From: Fidelibacterota bacterium
Lineage (GTDB): Bacteria; Pseudomonadota; Alphaproteobacteria; Rhodospirillales; Rhodospirillaceae
Assembly (NCBI GenBank): GCA_947472795.1
Contig: CANJBL010000001.1
Span: forward strand, 1 to 64,000
Direction of reading: 5' to 3'
Length of the DNA stretch: 64,000 bases
The position numbers and the translations under genes were made by a program. The notes under the pieces are model-generated. The model was not told the origin of the DNA, ran no database searches, and saw only the letters and a program-made list of their open reading frames with translations. The stretch's first letter is position 1; every line of letters begins with the position of its first letter. Positions 46,396 through 56,100 of this stretch are shown here, in pieces.

Positions 46396-47418
46396 TTATT
46401 CCCCCTGCAAACGCGTGCGTTTTCTCAAGACATCCCGCGGTGCGACAGAGAAGGCCCGGCGGAAAGCCGTACTGAAATGCGAGACATTGGAGAAGCCCGA
46501 GGCCAGGCTCACTTCCGTCACCCTGGTGGTGAGTGGCGAGCCCACTTCCAGCATGCGCCGTGCGCGGCGCAAGCGTTCATACATTATATACTCACGGAAG
46601 GTGCGCCCATCGTCCTGGAACAGATTGTGCATATAGCGCAGCGACAGGCCGCATTCGTTCGCCACTCCCTCGAGCGTCAGCTCGGAATCCTCGCATCGGG
46701 CGCGGATGATGCGCTTGGCGCGCATAAGATTGGCCGAGCGCACAGGGCTGGCACTTGAGCGGACATCGGCGAGGTTGCCCAGTGCAAGCAGCACAAGTTC
46801 GCTGACGATGCCCACGGCCTTCTGCAGTTCATCGGGCGTCATGCTGGCCGCACCGTCCTGAAGAGCGGCCGCCGAAGTATATACCAGCCGCTGCAGCCCG
46901 CTGGCTGGCGAGGCGCGCGAGCAAATGTCCTCGGCTTTGATGATGCGGGCTTCAACAAAATCCGCCGGGAGAAGAACGGCCAGAGCATCGCTCTCGGCCG
47001 ATTTGCGAAAGGACAGCGGTTCGCTGCCCGACATCATAATCATCGACCCCGGGGAACACCCTGTCTCGCGGCCCAGCTGCTTCAGTTCGACACGCCCAGC
47101 AACCGGCATGCTGATAGTGTAGCGGCGCTGTGTATCGGCGTAAATTTCCGCAGAAGTGCGAACGGACTGAATCCTGCCGCCCTCGGTCTTTATACGCAGG
47201 ATTGTAAAGTCACCGGCAGTGAATGCACGCGCATGGGCGTTGAACCGGGCGTGAGTCACAACACCGTCGTCGCGTTGCACCTTGGCCGAGACATTGCAGA
47301 GATTGGCGGAAATGAAACGCAGATACGCGTTTGCATCCTGCGTCTGGAGTTCATCGAAAGCTTTGCGGCTCTCCACGTGGGGAGCGATCTCTCGTTGACG
47401 CGACTCTGTTTCGGTCAT
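46396..47418 (-). CDS. AraC-family regulator, FeaR-like, upstream of the amine dehydrogenase
   Basis: A 340-residue paralogue of the regulator at 35819-36802: AraC_binding_2 ligand domain, then two HTH motifs (LEGVANECGLSLRYMHNLF and VTEVSLASGFSNVSHFSTAF). FeaR in E. coli activates tyramine oxidase and aldehyde dehydrogenase genes in response to aromatic amines, so this one is a good candidate activator of the aauBEDA-type operon about 240 bases downstream. The ATG is at 47418. Confidence 0.9.
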   Translation of the reverse strand: MTETESRQREIAPHVESRKAFDELQTQDANAYLRFISANLCNVSAKVQRDDGVVTHARFNAHARAFTAGDFTILRIKTEGGRIQSVRTSAEIYADTQRRYTISMPVAGRVELKQLGRETGCSPGSMIMMSGSEPLSFRKSAESDALAVLLPADFVEARIIKAEDICSRASPASGLQRLVYTSAAALQDGAASMTPDELQKAVGIVSELVLLALGNLADVRSSASPVRSANLMRAKRIIRARCEDSELTLEGVANECGLSLRYMHNLFQDDGRTFREYIMYERLRRARRMLEVGSPLTTRVTEVSLASGFSNVSHFSTAFRRAFSVAPRDVLRKRTRLQGE

Positions 47419-47636
47419 CGGGCAACCTGTGTTTGCGTCGCATGAGATTTCCGCGACGTGCCGGCCCTCGCTGCTGATCCGAAACTATAAACCTTCACGC
47501 GACGGGGCAGTATGACCCTCGACGGTGCCGAATTTACGCAAGGTCATAGCCTAAAAGGCACCACGGGCTCGCGTCGTGAGAACATCGCGCGGACGTACGT
47601 ATGCATATGAAAGCGGTGCATATGAAAACAGCACAA

Positions 47637-47672
47637 AAGAAAAGGCCGGCCAGATTTCTCTGGCCGGCTTTG
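47637..47672 (-). terminator. Rho-independent terminator after the secreted paralogue pair
   Basis: GGCCGGCCAG (47644-47653) pairs with CTGGCCGGC (47660-47668), a ~9-bp GC-rich stem with a short loop. On the minus strand it is followed by TTTTCTTTT. It lies just after the 47702-48220 stop. Confidence 0.85.
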
Positions 47673-47701
47673 ACTTGTCGCGTTGCGCGGGGGGAGAGGG
47701 C

Positions 47702-48220
47702 TTACGGACGACGATCGAAGACTTGCGATTCGTCGTTGCAAGAGCGCGTCAGGTACTTCGCGGTCTGCGTCATGGTCTGTCCATCGACGGACACGGTACG
47801 CACGTAGTCGGCCGTCTCCTTGTTGTCTTTGGACCAGTGTTGGAATTCGACGCGCGTGGCGCCGACCTGCTTCCAGGTGATGGCTTCGGTGGCTGCTGAA
47901 TCGATACCACCGCCGGGATATTTCTGGCCATCATAGCGATAGAGGTACCGAGTCCGGTTGGGCTGGCCGCCCTCGCGCGTGGTGTTCATGGTGACGAGGA
48001 TCATGCCCCAGCCCATATCGACGATGTCGCGGGTGGCTTTCTGTACGGGCTTTTCTTGCGCGTTGGCCGGCGCGCAGAACTTCGACTTAGCCACGTTCAA
48101 TTCCCACTTGCCCTGAGTCCAGTCATTGGGATTGGGCGGTGGAATGAGCGCGGCCCAAGCAGAACCGGCGGTCAGCATCGCGACAGACGATGCCAGGCCG
48201 AGTATGCGGATGGATTTCAT
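47702..48220 (-). CDS. Secreted protein, unknown, copy 2 of a tandem pair
   Basis: A 172-residue exported protein with signal peptide (near AWA-AL). It is a paralogue of 48234-48740: shared blocks are NPNDWTQGKWELNVAKSKFC / NPKDLTQGMWELNHAKSKFC, RYLYRYDGQKYPGGGI / YVYRYDGDKYPGGGI, and VEFQHWSKDNK / VEFVHWSKDNK, ending in a conserved ESQVFDR. Two cysteines are conserved. Both share an AATAGAGGAG leader. No known function; the QGxWxLNxxKSKF opening recalls small secreted lipocalin-like DUF families. Confidence 0.7.
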   Translation of the reverse strand: MKSIRILGLASSVAMLTAGSAWAALIPPPNPNDWTQGKWELNVAKSKFCAPANAQEKPVQKATRDIVDMGWGMILVTMNTTREGGQPNRTRYLYRYDGQKYPGGGIDSAATEAITWKQVGATRVEFQHWSKDNKETADYVRTVSVDGQTMTQTAKYLTRSCNDESQVFDRRP

Positions 48221-48233
48221 CTGAGTGGCTCCT

Positions 48234-48740
48234 CTATTTCGGATTAGCGAGACGGTCGAACACTTGCGATTCCTCGCAGGGGCGCGATTCCGACTTGAAG
48301 TTCTGCGTCAGGGTCTGGCCGTCGGCCGACACGGTGCGCGTATAAGTTCCGGTCTTCTTATTGTCCTTGGACCAATGGACGAATTCCACATGGTTCGGAT
48401 CGATAAGCTTCCAGGAGATAGCTTCGATGGCGGGAATTTCGATGCCGCCGCCGGGATACTTGTCGCCGTCATAGCGATAAACGTACTGACGCAGTTCCGG
48501 CTGGCCGTCTGCTCTAATCATGTCCCAGGTGACCAGGACCATGTCCCAACCGATGTCGCGCACGTAGCGCGTGGATTTCTTCAGCGGTGTACCGCAGAAC
48601 TTCGACTTGGCATGATTGAGCTCCCACATGCCTTGCGTAAGGTCCTTAGGGTTCGGCGCCTTCACGCTTGCAGCGTGCGCGTCCATGGTGGCGAAGCAGG
48701 CGAGTGCAGCGACTGCGCCCAAAGTGCGAGATAATGTCAT
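48234..48740 (-). CDS. Secreted protein, unknown, copy 1 of a tandem pair
   Basis: A 168-residue exported protein with signal peptide (near AHA-AS). First of two tandem paralogues, 13 bases apart. GAGGAGG precedes the ATG. The pair likely arose by tandem duplication and then diverged. See the downstream copy for the conserved blocks. Confidence 0.7.
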   Translation of the reverse strand: MTLSRTLGAVAALACFATMDAHAASVKAPNPKDLTQGMWELNHAKSKFCGTPLKKSTRYVRDIGWDMVLVTWDMIRADGQPELRQYVYRYDGDKYPGGGIEIPAIEAISWKLIDPNHVEFVHWSKDNKKTGTYTRTVSADGQTLTQNFKSESRPCEESQVFDRLANPK

Positions 48741-48873
48741 AGGAGCCCTCCTCTATTAGTGTCTGCGGAACGAACTATTCGTCATTCCGGCACCTTTGCT
48801 ACGGTGCGGAATTCGCGCACGGCATAACAAAAAAGTCACCACCTCGGTGACAATCGGATGCGCGCTCACATGC

Positions 48874-50424
48874 TCACTCGAAATATTGCTTAAAAGCACT
48901 GTTGACCGAAAGGCGTGCCTGTTCGGGACAGCGCGAAACATCATCGTCGCAGCTTTTGAATTGAGCGCGCTCGAAGGCCGAGAAGCCGTCGAGCGTGAAG
49001 CCGAATTGCTCGAGCGCGACCGGCGCCAGCAAGGTGATGTCGAGCATACGGCCGACGCGGTCGGGAATGACGTCGTTGGCGCAGGTAAAGTTCACGCAAC
49101 GGATATCGTAAGCCGTGGAATACCACAGGGCGTGGTTTTCACGGTCGGCCATGAACTCGGGCTGATGATCGCCGAAGGTCATCACCCCGGCGGGACGGCC
49201 GCGTGCCTCCAATGCCTTCAGGAATCCGGCGTAGGCATCGTCGCTCTGCTTGAAGCGCGACACATACTCCGCGAGCGGATCGGGCTCGTTGTGCGGTCCG
49301 TGCTGATTGATGGTCAACATCATGGCGACGACGGGTTTGTCCGACGGCGGCAACTTCTTCAGCATGGCTTCGTAAAGTTTGGAATCGGGAAGCTTCCAGT
49401 CCCAGCCCTCGCTAATGCCCAGCGATTGCGGGTCGTAAAACTCGTCGGCGCCGATGGACGCATAGAAGTTGCGCGCGTTGATAAAGCTACCGGGCACCGG
49501 ATAGAAAATGACTGTGCGGTATCCCAACTCTTTCAGGCGCGTGAAGATCGATTGCTTGATGCGGCCTTCGAGCTGGTAGAACACATAAAGGCCGTCACTG
49601 CCGAATTCCTGCGGGCGCATCTGTGTCGTGACAGAGAACTCGCTTTTCCACGTCACGCCGGCAAAGGTGTGCACGTGAAGAAGGCCACTATAACCCCCGG
49701 GGGCCGTGAAGATTGTGTGCGGCTTATAGGTCGCACCTGCATTCTCGGGCAGGAATGTGGATTCCTGCAGAATAATGAAAATGTCGGGCCGCGTGGCGGC
49801 CGGGGCGCCAAGCTTGGAGAATTCATGAATCGGTTGCGCGGCTTGCGCGCTCGAGAGCACATGCAGCTCGGGACGCGGCATGCGCATGGACGCGATGAAG
49901 GTGCGCAAGCTGGGTTTCGCGAAGCTCTGCTCCCAATTGGGGATGTCCTGATCCCAGCCTTGCAGGGCAACAAGACAGGCCAGTGAGGCCACACCCAGTC
50001 CGAGCAGTGTGCGCTTCTCGAACCGCGAGAATGCACCACGGCCGGACAGCAGGGACTTGAAGTAAAACCCGATGCCGACAACCGTCAGGCCAAGGGCCAG
50101 CGCCACACGCCAGTCGTTGTAGCCCAATATCACAATGTTCTCGCGCAGGAAGTGATGGTCGTACGTCACTAGTGGTTGACCGGTGACGTAAAACTTGACG
50201 GCGCTGCCGGCCAGGATGAACAGGCCCGGAATCGCGGCCAGGGCAAGCAGCGTCAGCGGATGCTTGCCGCGCGCGCAACCCAGAGCGAAGAACGGTGCAA
50301 CGGCCAGCGCGGCATAGGGATCAAGATAGACCACAGCATAGAGCGTGAGCGCGGCGATGACCGCAAACGCAAGAGCCCGGCGGGGCTCAACCCGCGCGGC
50401 CGCCTGCGCCAATCGCTTTAGCAT
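48874..50424 (-). CDS. LTA-synthase-like sulfatase-fold phosphotransferase
   Basis: A 516-residue inner-membrane protein: four to five N-terminal membrane spans (to about residue 155), then a periplasmic alkaline-phosphatase-superfamily domain. The nucleophile region is DIFIILQESTFLP with a candidate Thr/Ser, and a metal site lies in MLTINQHGPHNEPD and VMTFGDHQPEF. Such enzymes move phosphoglycerol or phosphoethanolamine onto glycans or lipids. Its start overlaps the stop of the methyltransferase gene, so they are co-translated, hinting at lipid head-group modification. Confidence 0.86.
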   Translation of the reverse strand: MLKRLAQAAARVEPRRALAFAVIAALTLYAVVYLDPYAALAVAPFFALGCARGKHPLTLLALAAIPGLFILAGSAVKFYVTGQPLVTYDHHFLRENIVILGYNDWRVALALGLTVVGIGFYFKSLLSGRGAFSRFEKRTLLGLGVASLACLVALQGWDQDIPNWEQSFAKPSLRTFIASMRMPRPELHVLSSAQAAQPIHEFSKLGAPAATRPDIFIILQESTFLPENAGATYKPHTIFTAPGGYSGLLHVHTFAGVTWKSEFSVTTQMRPQEFGSDGLYVFYQLEGRIKQSIFTRLKELGYRTVIFYPVPGSFINARNFYASIGADEFYDPQSLGISEGWDWKLPDSKLYEAMLKKLPPSDKPVVAMMLTINQHGPHNEPDPLAEYVSRFKQSDDAYAGFLKALEARGRPAGVMTFGDHQPEFMADRENHALWYSTAYDIRCVNFTCANDVIPDRVGRMLDITLLAPVALEQFGFTLDGFSAFERAQFKSCDDDVSRCPEQARLSVNSAFKQYFE

Positions 50425-50984
50425 GTATAGCTCCAGAGGAAGGCCGGCGGCAGGTTGAGAAGCTCAAGCCCAATGCGTTCGCTTTTCGCGAAGATGCCGG
50501 CGAAGGGATCGACGGGGAAATACGTGTACGTCACGAGGTGTTTCACGGTGCCCGCTTTACTGGCGCGCGCGACACTAGCCTTCAGTTTTGCGAACTGGGG
50601 ATTGTTCACATTGGGGATGCTGCTGAGGATGACAGTGGGTTCGCGGATGTCCGCCAGGAAAGCTACGGCGCAGTCGCTTAGGATCGTGCGCTCCGGGAAA
50701 TTCTGCTTCAGATATAGGAAGCGCTTTTCCTCGCGCTCAATGCTGACGGTGCTCTCGGGAAGAAAGCGCGTGACGGAACCGAAGCCGGCACCCAGTTCAA
50801 CAATCGGCAACCCGCTCAGTTCAGCTTCGCGCGCCATGCGCCGCGAGAGCCAGCGCGATGACTCGCACAAGGCGCCGATGGAAGCACGCGATGACAGGAA
50901 CGATGCAAGACGTTGCGGCAGGCTGCTGGGCGCAAGCCCCACATCCGTCAGGGCTGCCGAATATCCCCCCAAATCCGAACTCAT
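50418..50984 (-). CDS. Class I SAM methyltransferase, PmtA-like (phospholipid N-methyltransferase type)
   Basis: A ~188-residue cytosolic methyltransferase. The SAM motif ELGAGFGSVTRFL and the SIEREEKRFLYLKQ block fit the Rhizobium PmtA/KsgA-like fold. Post-I motif acidic residues are present, but the ILSSIPNVN region differs from NPPY enzymes. Start at 50984 (MSSDLGGY) has GGGAGAG upstream. Overlap with the LTA-synthase-like gene suggests a shared lipid target. Other small-molecule or lipid acceptors are possible. Confidence 0.72.
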   Translation of the reverse strand: MSSDLGGYSAALTDVGLAPSSLPQRLASFLSSRASIGALCESSRWLSRRMAREAELSGLPIVELGAGFGSVTRFLPESTVSIEREEKRFLYLKQNFPERTILSDCAVAFLADIREPTVILSSIPNVNNPQFAKLKASVARASKAGTVKHLVTYTYFPVDPFAGIFAKSERIGLELLNLPPAFLWSYTC

Positions 50985-51228
50985 ACTTTTCGTCTCTCCC
51001 AACGTGCATACCTTTGAAGGCCGGGAGTGTAGCGGAAAACGAGTCACAAAACCGTAATCACAATGTCACCACAATTGGCGTCCGCGGGCGGCCCACTTGC
51101 TCTCGCGCTGATCCTGTCGGAGTATGCGACAGGGACGAGCGGCTAAGCCGGAACTCATTGAAAATGCTTATATTATTCAAACTCTCGGCACCGCCGAACG
51201 ATGCCCATCTTCTGGTCAGGTTGGCGTT

Positions 51229-53166
51229 ATGACACGTCCTCACGCCGGTGATGCTGGCGCCGCACATGTCATAAAAGTCACAGCGGATGAAGCCAGGATC
51301 CTGCTTCAGGAAGGCTTTGCGCTTCAACAACAGGGCGCCTTGGATCAGGCCGCAGCCTGTTATCGGCGCGTGCTGGAACTAGCGCCGTCGCAGTTTGATG
51401 CCTTGCATCTCTCGGGTGTCATCGCCGCGCAGAGAAAGAACTTCACCGATGCTGTTGCCTTGATCGGGCGCGCGATTGCTGTCGATCCCAACCATGCCGG
51501 CGCACATTATAATATGGCACATGTGCTGGAAGATCTGCGCCGCACCGACGCGGCGCTGGCCAGCTACGACCGCGTTCTGGTGCTGAAGCCTGATTATGCC
51601 ACGGCGCACAACAATCGCGGCGGCGTGTTGTTTCGTCTGCGCCGATATACCGAAGCGGCGGCGAGCTATGAGCGCGCCATTGCTCTGGAGCCCGCTTATG
51701 CCGACGCCCACTACAACCGCGCGATGGCATTGATGGAACTGGGGCGCTTGGCCGACGCCGTGACGGCCTTCGATGCAGCCCTCGCGATTGCGCCCGATTA
51801 CCATTTTTTGCCCGGTCTGCGGCTTTACGCAAAGATGCGTATCTGTGACTGGCGCCACTACGACGCCGAAACGCGCGCACTGGTGGACGACGTCAACAAA
51901 GGGCGCCCCGTGACGCCACCCTGGCCGCTCCTGGCGATCAGCGACGCACCTGATGTGCAGCAGCGTGCAGCGGCACTCTGGACGGCTGCGAAATTTCCCG
52001 CCGATGCAACGCTCGGCGCTTTGCCTTTACGCAAGGCAAAGGACAAGATTCGCCTTGCTTACGTTTCCATGGATTTCCGCCAGCATCCAGTCTCGGCCCT
52101 TATTGCCGAGGTTATCGAGAAACATGATCGCGCGCGGTTTGAGATTTTCGCGTTCTCCTTCGGGCCCGACACAGGCGATCCTTTGCGCAAAAGGATGGAG
52201 AAAGCCTTCGATCATTTCATCGACGTACAGCAACAGGCGGACCACGACATCGCAGCGCAGATTCGCGCGCAGGAGATCGACATCGCCATCGATCTTGCGG
52301 GCTACACCACGGACTCGCGCCCGGGCATTTTTGCCCTGCGGGCAGCGCCTATCCAGGTGAACTATCTGGGCTATCCCGCGACCATGGCCGCACCCTATAT
52401 GGACTACATCGTGGCGGATCAGACTGTCATCCCCGCCAGTCAACGCAATGCCTACACTGAGAAGGTTGCGGCCCTGCCCTGCTTCCAGGCCAACGACAGC
52501 CAACGCCCCGTCGCCACGAAGACCTTCACGCGCGCCGAACTTGGTCTGCCCGCGACCGGCTTTGTATTCTGCTGTTTCAACAACACGTTTAAACTCAACC
52601 CCGATGTCTTCGCGAGCTGGATGCGGATCCTGACCCAAGTGCCCGACAGTGTGTTGCTGCTTTTTGCCGAGAACTCGCAAGCTGCCGCGAACCTGCGCGC
52701 CGCAGCGGATGCGGCCAATGTCGCGCCCGCGCGGCTGGTGTTCGCGGAGCGCATTCCCATGGCGGAACATCTTGCCCGCTATCGCATTGCGGACCTGTTC
52801 CTCGATACCTGGCCCTTCAATGCCGGCACAACCGCCAGCGACGCGCTGTGGTCCGGCCTGCCCGTGCTGACACGGCAGGGCAAAAGTTTCGTGGGCCGCA
52901 TGGCTGCGAGCCTTCTGGGCGCCGTGGGTCTTGCGGAACTTGTGACCTCGTCCGCCGCCGACTATGAGGCCATGGCCGTAGCTTTGGCGCGAGATACTGC
53001 GCGCTTGGCCGGGCTCAAGGATCATTTGGAGAAAAACCGCGACACTGTTTTGCTGTTCGACAGCACGCGCACAACGCGGCACTTGGAGGCGGCCTATACC
53101 AACATGATCACCCGCCTGGATGCAGGCTTGCTCCCGGAGCACATCGATGCGGTCCCCGCCCAATGA
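51229..53166 (+). CDS. TPR O-GlcNAc-transferase-like glycosyltransferase (SPINDLY/GT41 type)
   Basis: A ~645-residue cytosolic protein. Residues ~20-230 hold five to six TPRs (DAVALIGRAIAVDPNHAGAH and similar). From ~273 follows the GT41 catalytic region: RLAYVSMDFRQHPVSAL with the catalytic-type His, the LNP block CCFNNTFKLNPDVF with the nucleotide-binding lysine, and FLDTWPFNAGTTASDALWSGLP near the end. Such bacterial enzymes O-glycosylate proteins, for instance flagellins or adhesins. Start at 51229; a longer frame begins at 51124. The next gene overlaps by 4 bases. Confidence 0.9.
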   Translation: MTRPHAGDAGAAHVIKVTADEARILLQEGFALQQQGALDQAAACYRRVLELAPSQFDALHLSGVIAAQRKNFTDAVALIGRAIAVDPNHAGAHYNMAHVLEDLRRTDAALASYDRVLVLKPDYATAHNNRGGVLFRLRRYTEAAASYERAIALEPAYADAHYNRAMALMELGRLADAVTAFDAALAIAPDYHFLPGLRLYAKMRICDWRHYDAETRALVDDVNKGRPVTPPWPLLAISDAPDVQQRAAALWTAAKFPADATLGALPLRKAKDKIRLAYVSMDFRQHPVSALIAEVIEKHDRARFEIFAFSFGPDTGDPLRKRMEKAFDHFIDVQQQADHDIAAQIRAQEIDIAIDLAGYTTDSRPGIFALRAAPIQVNYLGYPATMAAPYMDYIVADQTVIPASQRNAYTEKVAALPCFQANDSQRPVATKTFTRAELGLPATGFVFCCFNNTFKLNPDVFASWMRILTQVPDSVLLLFAENSQAAANLRAAADAANVAPARLVFAERIPMAEHLARYRIADLFLDTWPFNAGTTASDALWSGLPVLTRQGKSFVGRMAASLLGAVGLAELVTSSAADYEAMAVALARDTARLAGLKDHLEKNRDTVLLFDSTRTTRHLEAAYTNMITRLDAGLLPEHIDAVPAQ

Positions 53167-56100
53167 CCGGCGCCGCGCAATCTTTGCAGCAAGCCTTTGA
53201 CGCCTTCCGTCAGGGCGACCTCGACGGCGCGAACGCGCTCTGCACGGCCGTGCTCAAAGATATGCCGCAGTCCTTCGAAGCCTTACATCTTCTGGGTGTG
53301 ATCGCCTTTCAGAAGGGTGCGCCACAGCAGGCCGCGACGCTCTTTGAGAAAGCCGTTGCCGTGCAACCAGAGAATGCTTCAGCACGCGGCAACTTGGGCG
53401 CGGCCCTGGAAACCATGGGTCAGTGGGAGGCAGCGCTTGATCAGTATGAGCGGGCCATCGCGCTGGCACCCAACGCCAATACCTTTCTCAATCGCGGCAA
53501 TGTGCTGGGCCGTTTGAGGCGGACCGATGCGGCTCTTGCCAGCTATGAGCAGGCCATAGCACTTCAGCCCGCGCACGCAGACGCGTATCTGAACGCAGGC
53601 AATCTGCTGCGCGAGATGAGGCAGTCTGAAAAGGCCCTCGCCTTCTATGAGAGAGGTATCGCGGCGGTGCCGCGCCATGCCGGTCTGCACAACAATCGCG
53701 GCATAGCCTTGAAGGATGTGGGGCGGCTGAACGATGCAGGTGCGGCTTATGATGCCGCCATCGCACTCGATCCAGCGCTCGCCGATGCGCATTACAATCG
53801 CGGCAATGCGCTGAGGGCCCTCCTTCAGGAGCGGGCCGCACTCGAGAGTTACGACGGCGCCATTGCCGCGCGCCCCAGCTTCGCAGCGGCGCACAATAAT
53901 CGTGGCAATGCGTTGCGGGCTTTGCGCCGGTTACCCGAAGCGCTCGCGGCTTATGAGCACGCCATTGCGCATGCCCCCGGATATGCCGAGGCTTTTTATA
54001 ATCGCGGCGCCCTGCTGGGCGACCTCCAGCGTCACGACGCAGCAGTGGCGAGCTATGATCAGGCGATTGCCCTGCAACCCCATTATCCCGAAGCGTACAC
54101 CGCGCGCGGCGTCGCGTTGCGCGAAGTGGGCCGCCAGGAGGAAGCACGCGCGAGCCATGTCACCGCGCTGCGGCTTGCCCCCGATCTCGCGCAAGCGCAT
54201 TGGGATCTGGCGCTGTGGTGCCTTCAGAACGGCCGCTTCGCCGAAGGCTGGCAGGAATACCAATGGCGCTGGAAGAATGCGGACCTGAAGCTCGATCCCC
54301 GCAACTTCCCACAACCGATCTGGGGCGGAGAAGATATTCGCGGCAAGACCATCCTGCTGCACGCCGAACAGGGCTTAGGTGACACCTTGCAAGCCTGCCG
54401 GTATGCACCGCTGGTGGCGAGCTTTGGCGCCCGCGTCATCCTGGAAGTGCAGGAGCCTTTGGCGGAGCTGATGAAGTCCCTGGCCGGCGTTGCCGCCGTC
54501 ATCATCAACGGTCAACCACTGCCCGCTTTTGATGTGCACTGTCCGTTGCTCAGTCTGCCGGGTTTCTTCAAGACAGAGACAACAAACATCCCGGCGGCAG
54601 ACGGTTATCTCGTCGTACCGAAGGACCACCTTGCCATATGGCAAAGCAAACTCGGCACCGCCACCGCGCGCCGGGTCGGCATCGTCTGGCGTGGCAACGC
54701 CAGCCACAAGAACGATCTCAACCGCAGCATTCCTTTGCCTGTGTTTCTAAAAGCGCTGCCCCCTGGGCTTGACTACATCAACTTGCAGAAAGACCTGACG
54801 GACGAAGAAAGCGACCTGCTGCGCACACGGACTGATATCAAACATGTTGGCGACAGCTTGCGCGACTTCTCCGATACCGCCGCCGTCTGCACGTTGGCTG
54901 ACATTGTCATCACCGTCGACACCAGCGTTGCGCATCTTGCCGGGGCTTTGGGGCGTGCTTTCTGGGTGATGCTGCCGTTCAACCCCGATTGGCGCTGGCT
55001 TCTGCAACGCACCGACAGCCCCTGGTACACGGGCGCCAAACTTTATCGGCAAGAAACGCCGGGCGATTGGACGCCGGTGACGGCGCAGGTTTCCGCTGAC
55101 CTGATGGCCTTCGCCGGCACATCCGTTACCGCAGAGGCCCACAACGAACACGGTATCGCGCTTTACGCCCAAGGCGATTTCCAGGGCGCCATCGTCAGCT
55201 ACAGCCGCGCGATAGCCTTGAAGCCCGACCTTGCCGTGGCCTTTATCAATCGCGGCGTCGCCTACCGCGAACTTGAATACCTGGCCGCTGCCCTCGCCGA
55301 CTATGACCGCGCGCTGACCCTGGACCCGCACCACGCAGGCATCCTCAACAATCGCGGCATCGCCTTCAGTGATCTCGGTCGTTACGCCGATGCCTTGCGG
55401 GATTTCGAGGCGGCCATCGCGTTGCAGCCGGATAGTGCGGAAGCCTATTACAATCGCGGCGCCACTTTGACCCGTTTGAACCGCCATACCGAAGCCCTGG
55501 CAAGTTACGAGCGCGCCATCGCGATCCGCCCACATTATGCCGAGGCTTATAATGGCCGTGGGTTGGCCTTGCGCGATTTGGGGCGTCCAGAAGATGCCAT
55601 CGCCAGTCACAGGGACGCGCTGACGGTGTCGCCCGACATGGCGCAAGCTCACTGGAGTCTGAGTTTCGCTTTGTTGCAGGTGGGCAACTTTGCCGAAGGA
55701 TGGCGCGAGCAGGAGTGGCGGTGGCGCACGCGCGAGCTCAAGCTCACGCCGCGCGCGTTCGCTCAACCCCTTTGGCACGGCACGGAATCGCTGCAGGGCA
55801 AAACCATTCTGCTGCACGCCGAACAGGGCTTTGGCGATACCTTGCAATTCTGCCGCTACGCCACACTGGTTTCTGAGCGCGGCGCAAACGTATTACTGGA
55901 AGTGCCAGCACCTCTTGTCACTCTTTTGCGCGGGCTCGAAGGCGTCGCCGCTGTGATCGCAACCGGCGATCCGCTGCCGGCTTTTGATCTGCACTGCCCC
56001 TTAGCCAGCTTGCCGTTGGCCTTCGGGACGGACGAACATTCCATTCCGTTTGCGCGTGGATATCTGAAAGCGCCGCCAGAAAAGACTCCCGAAAAAGGGA

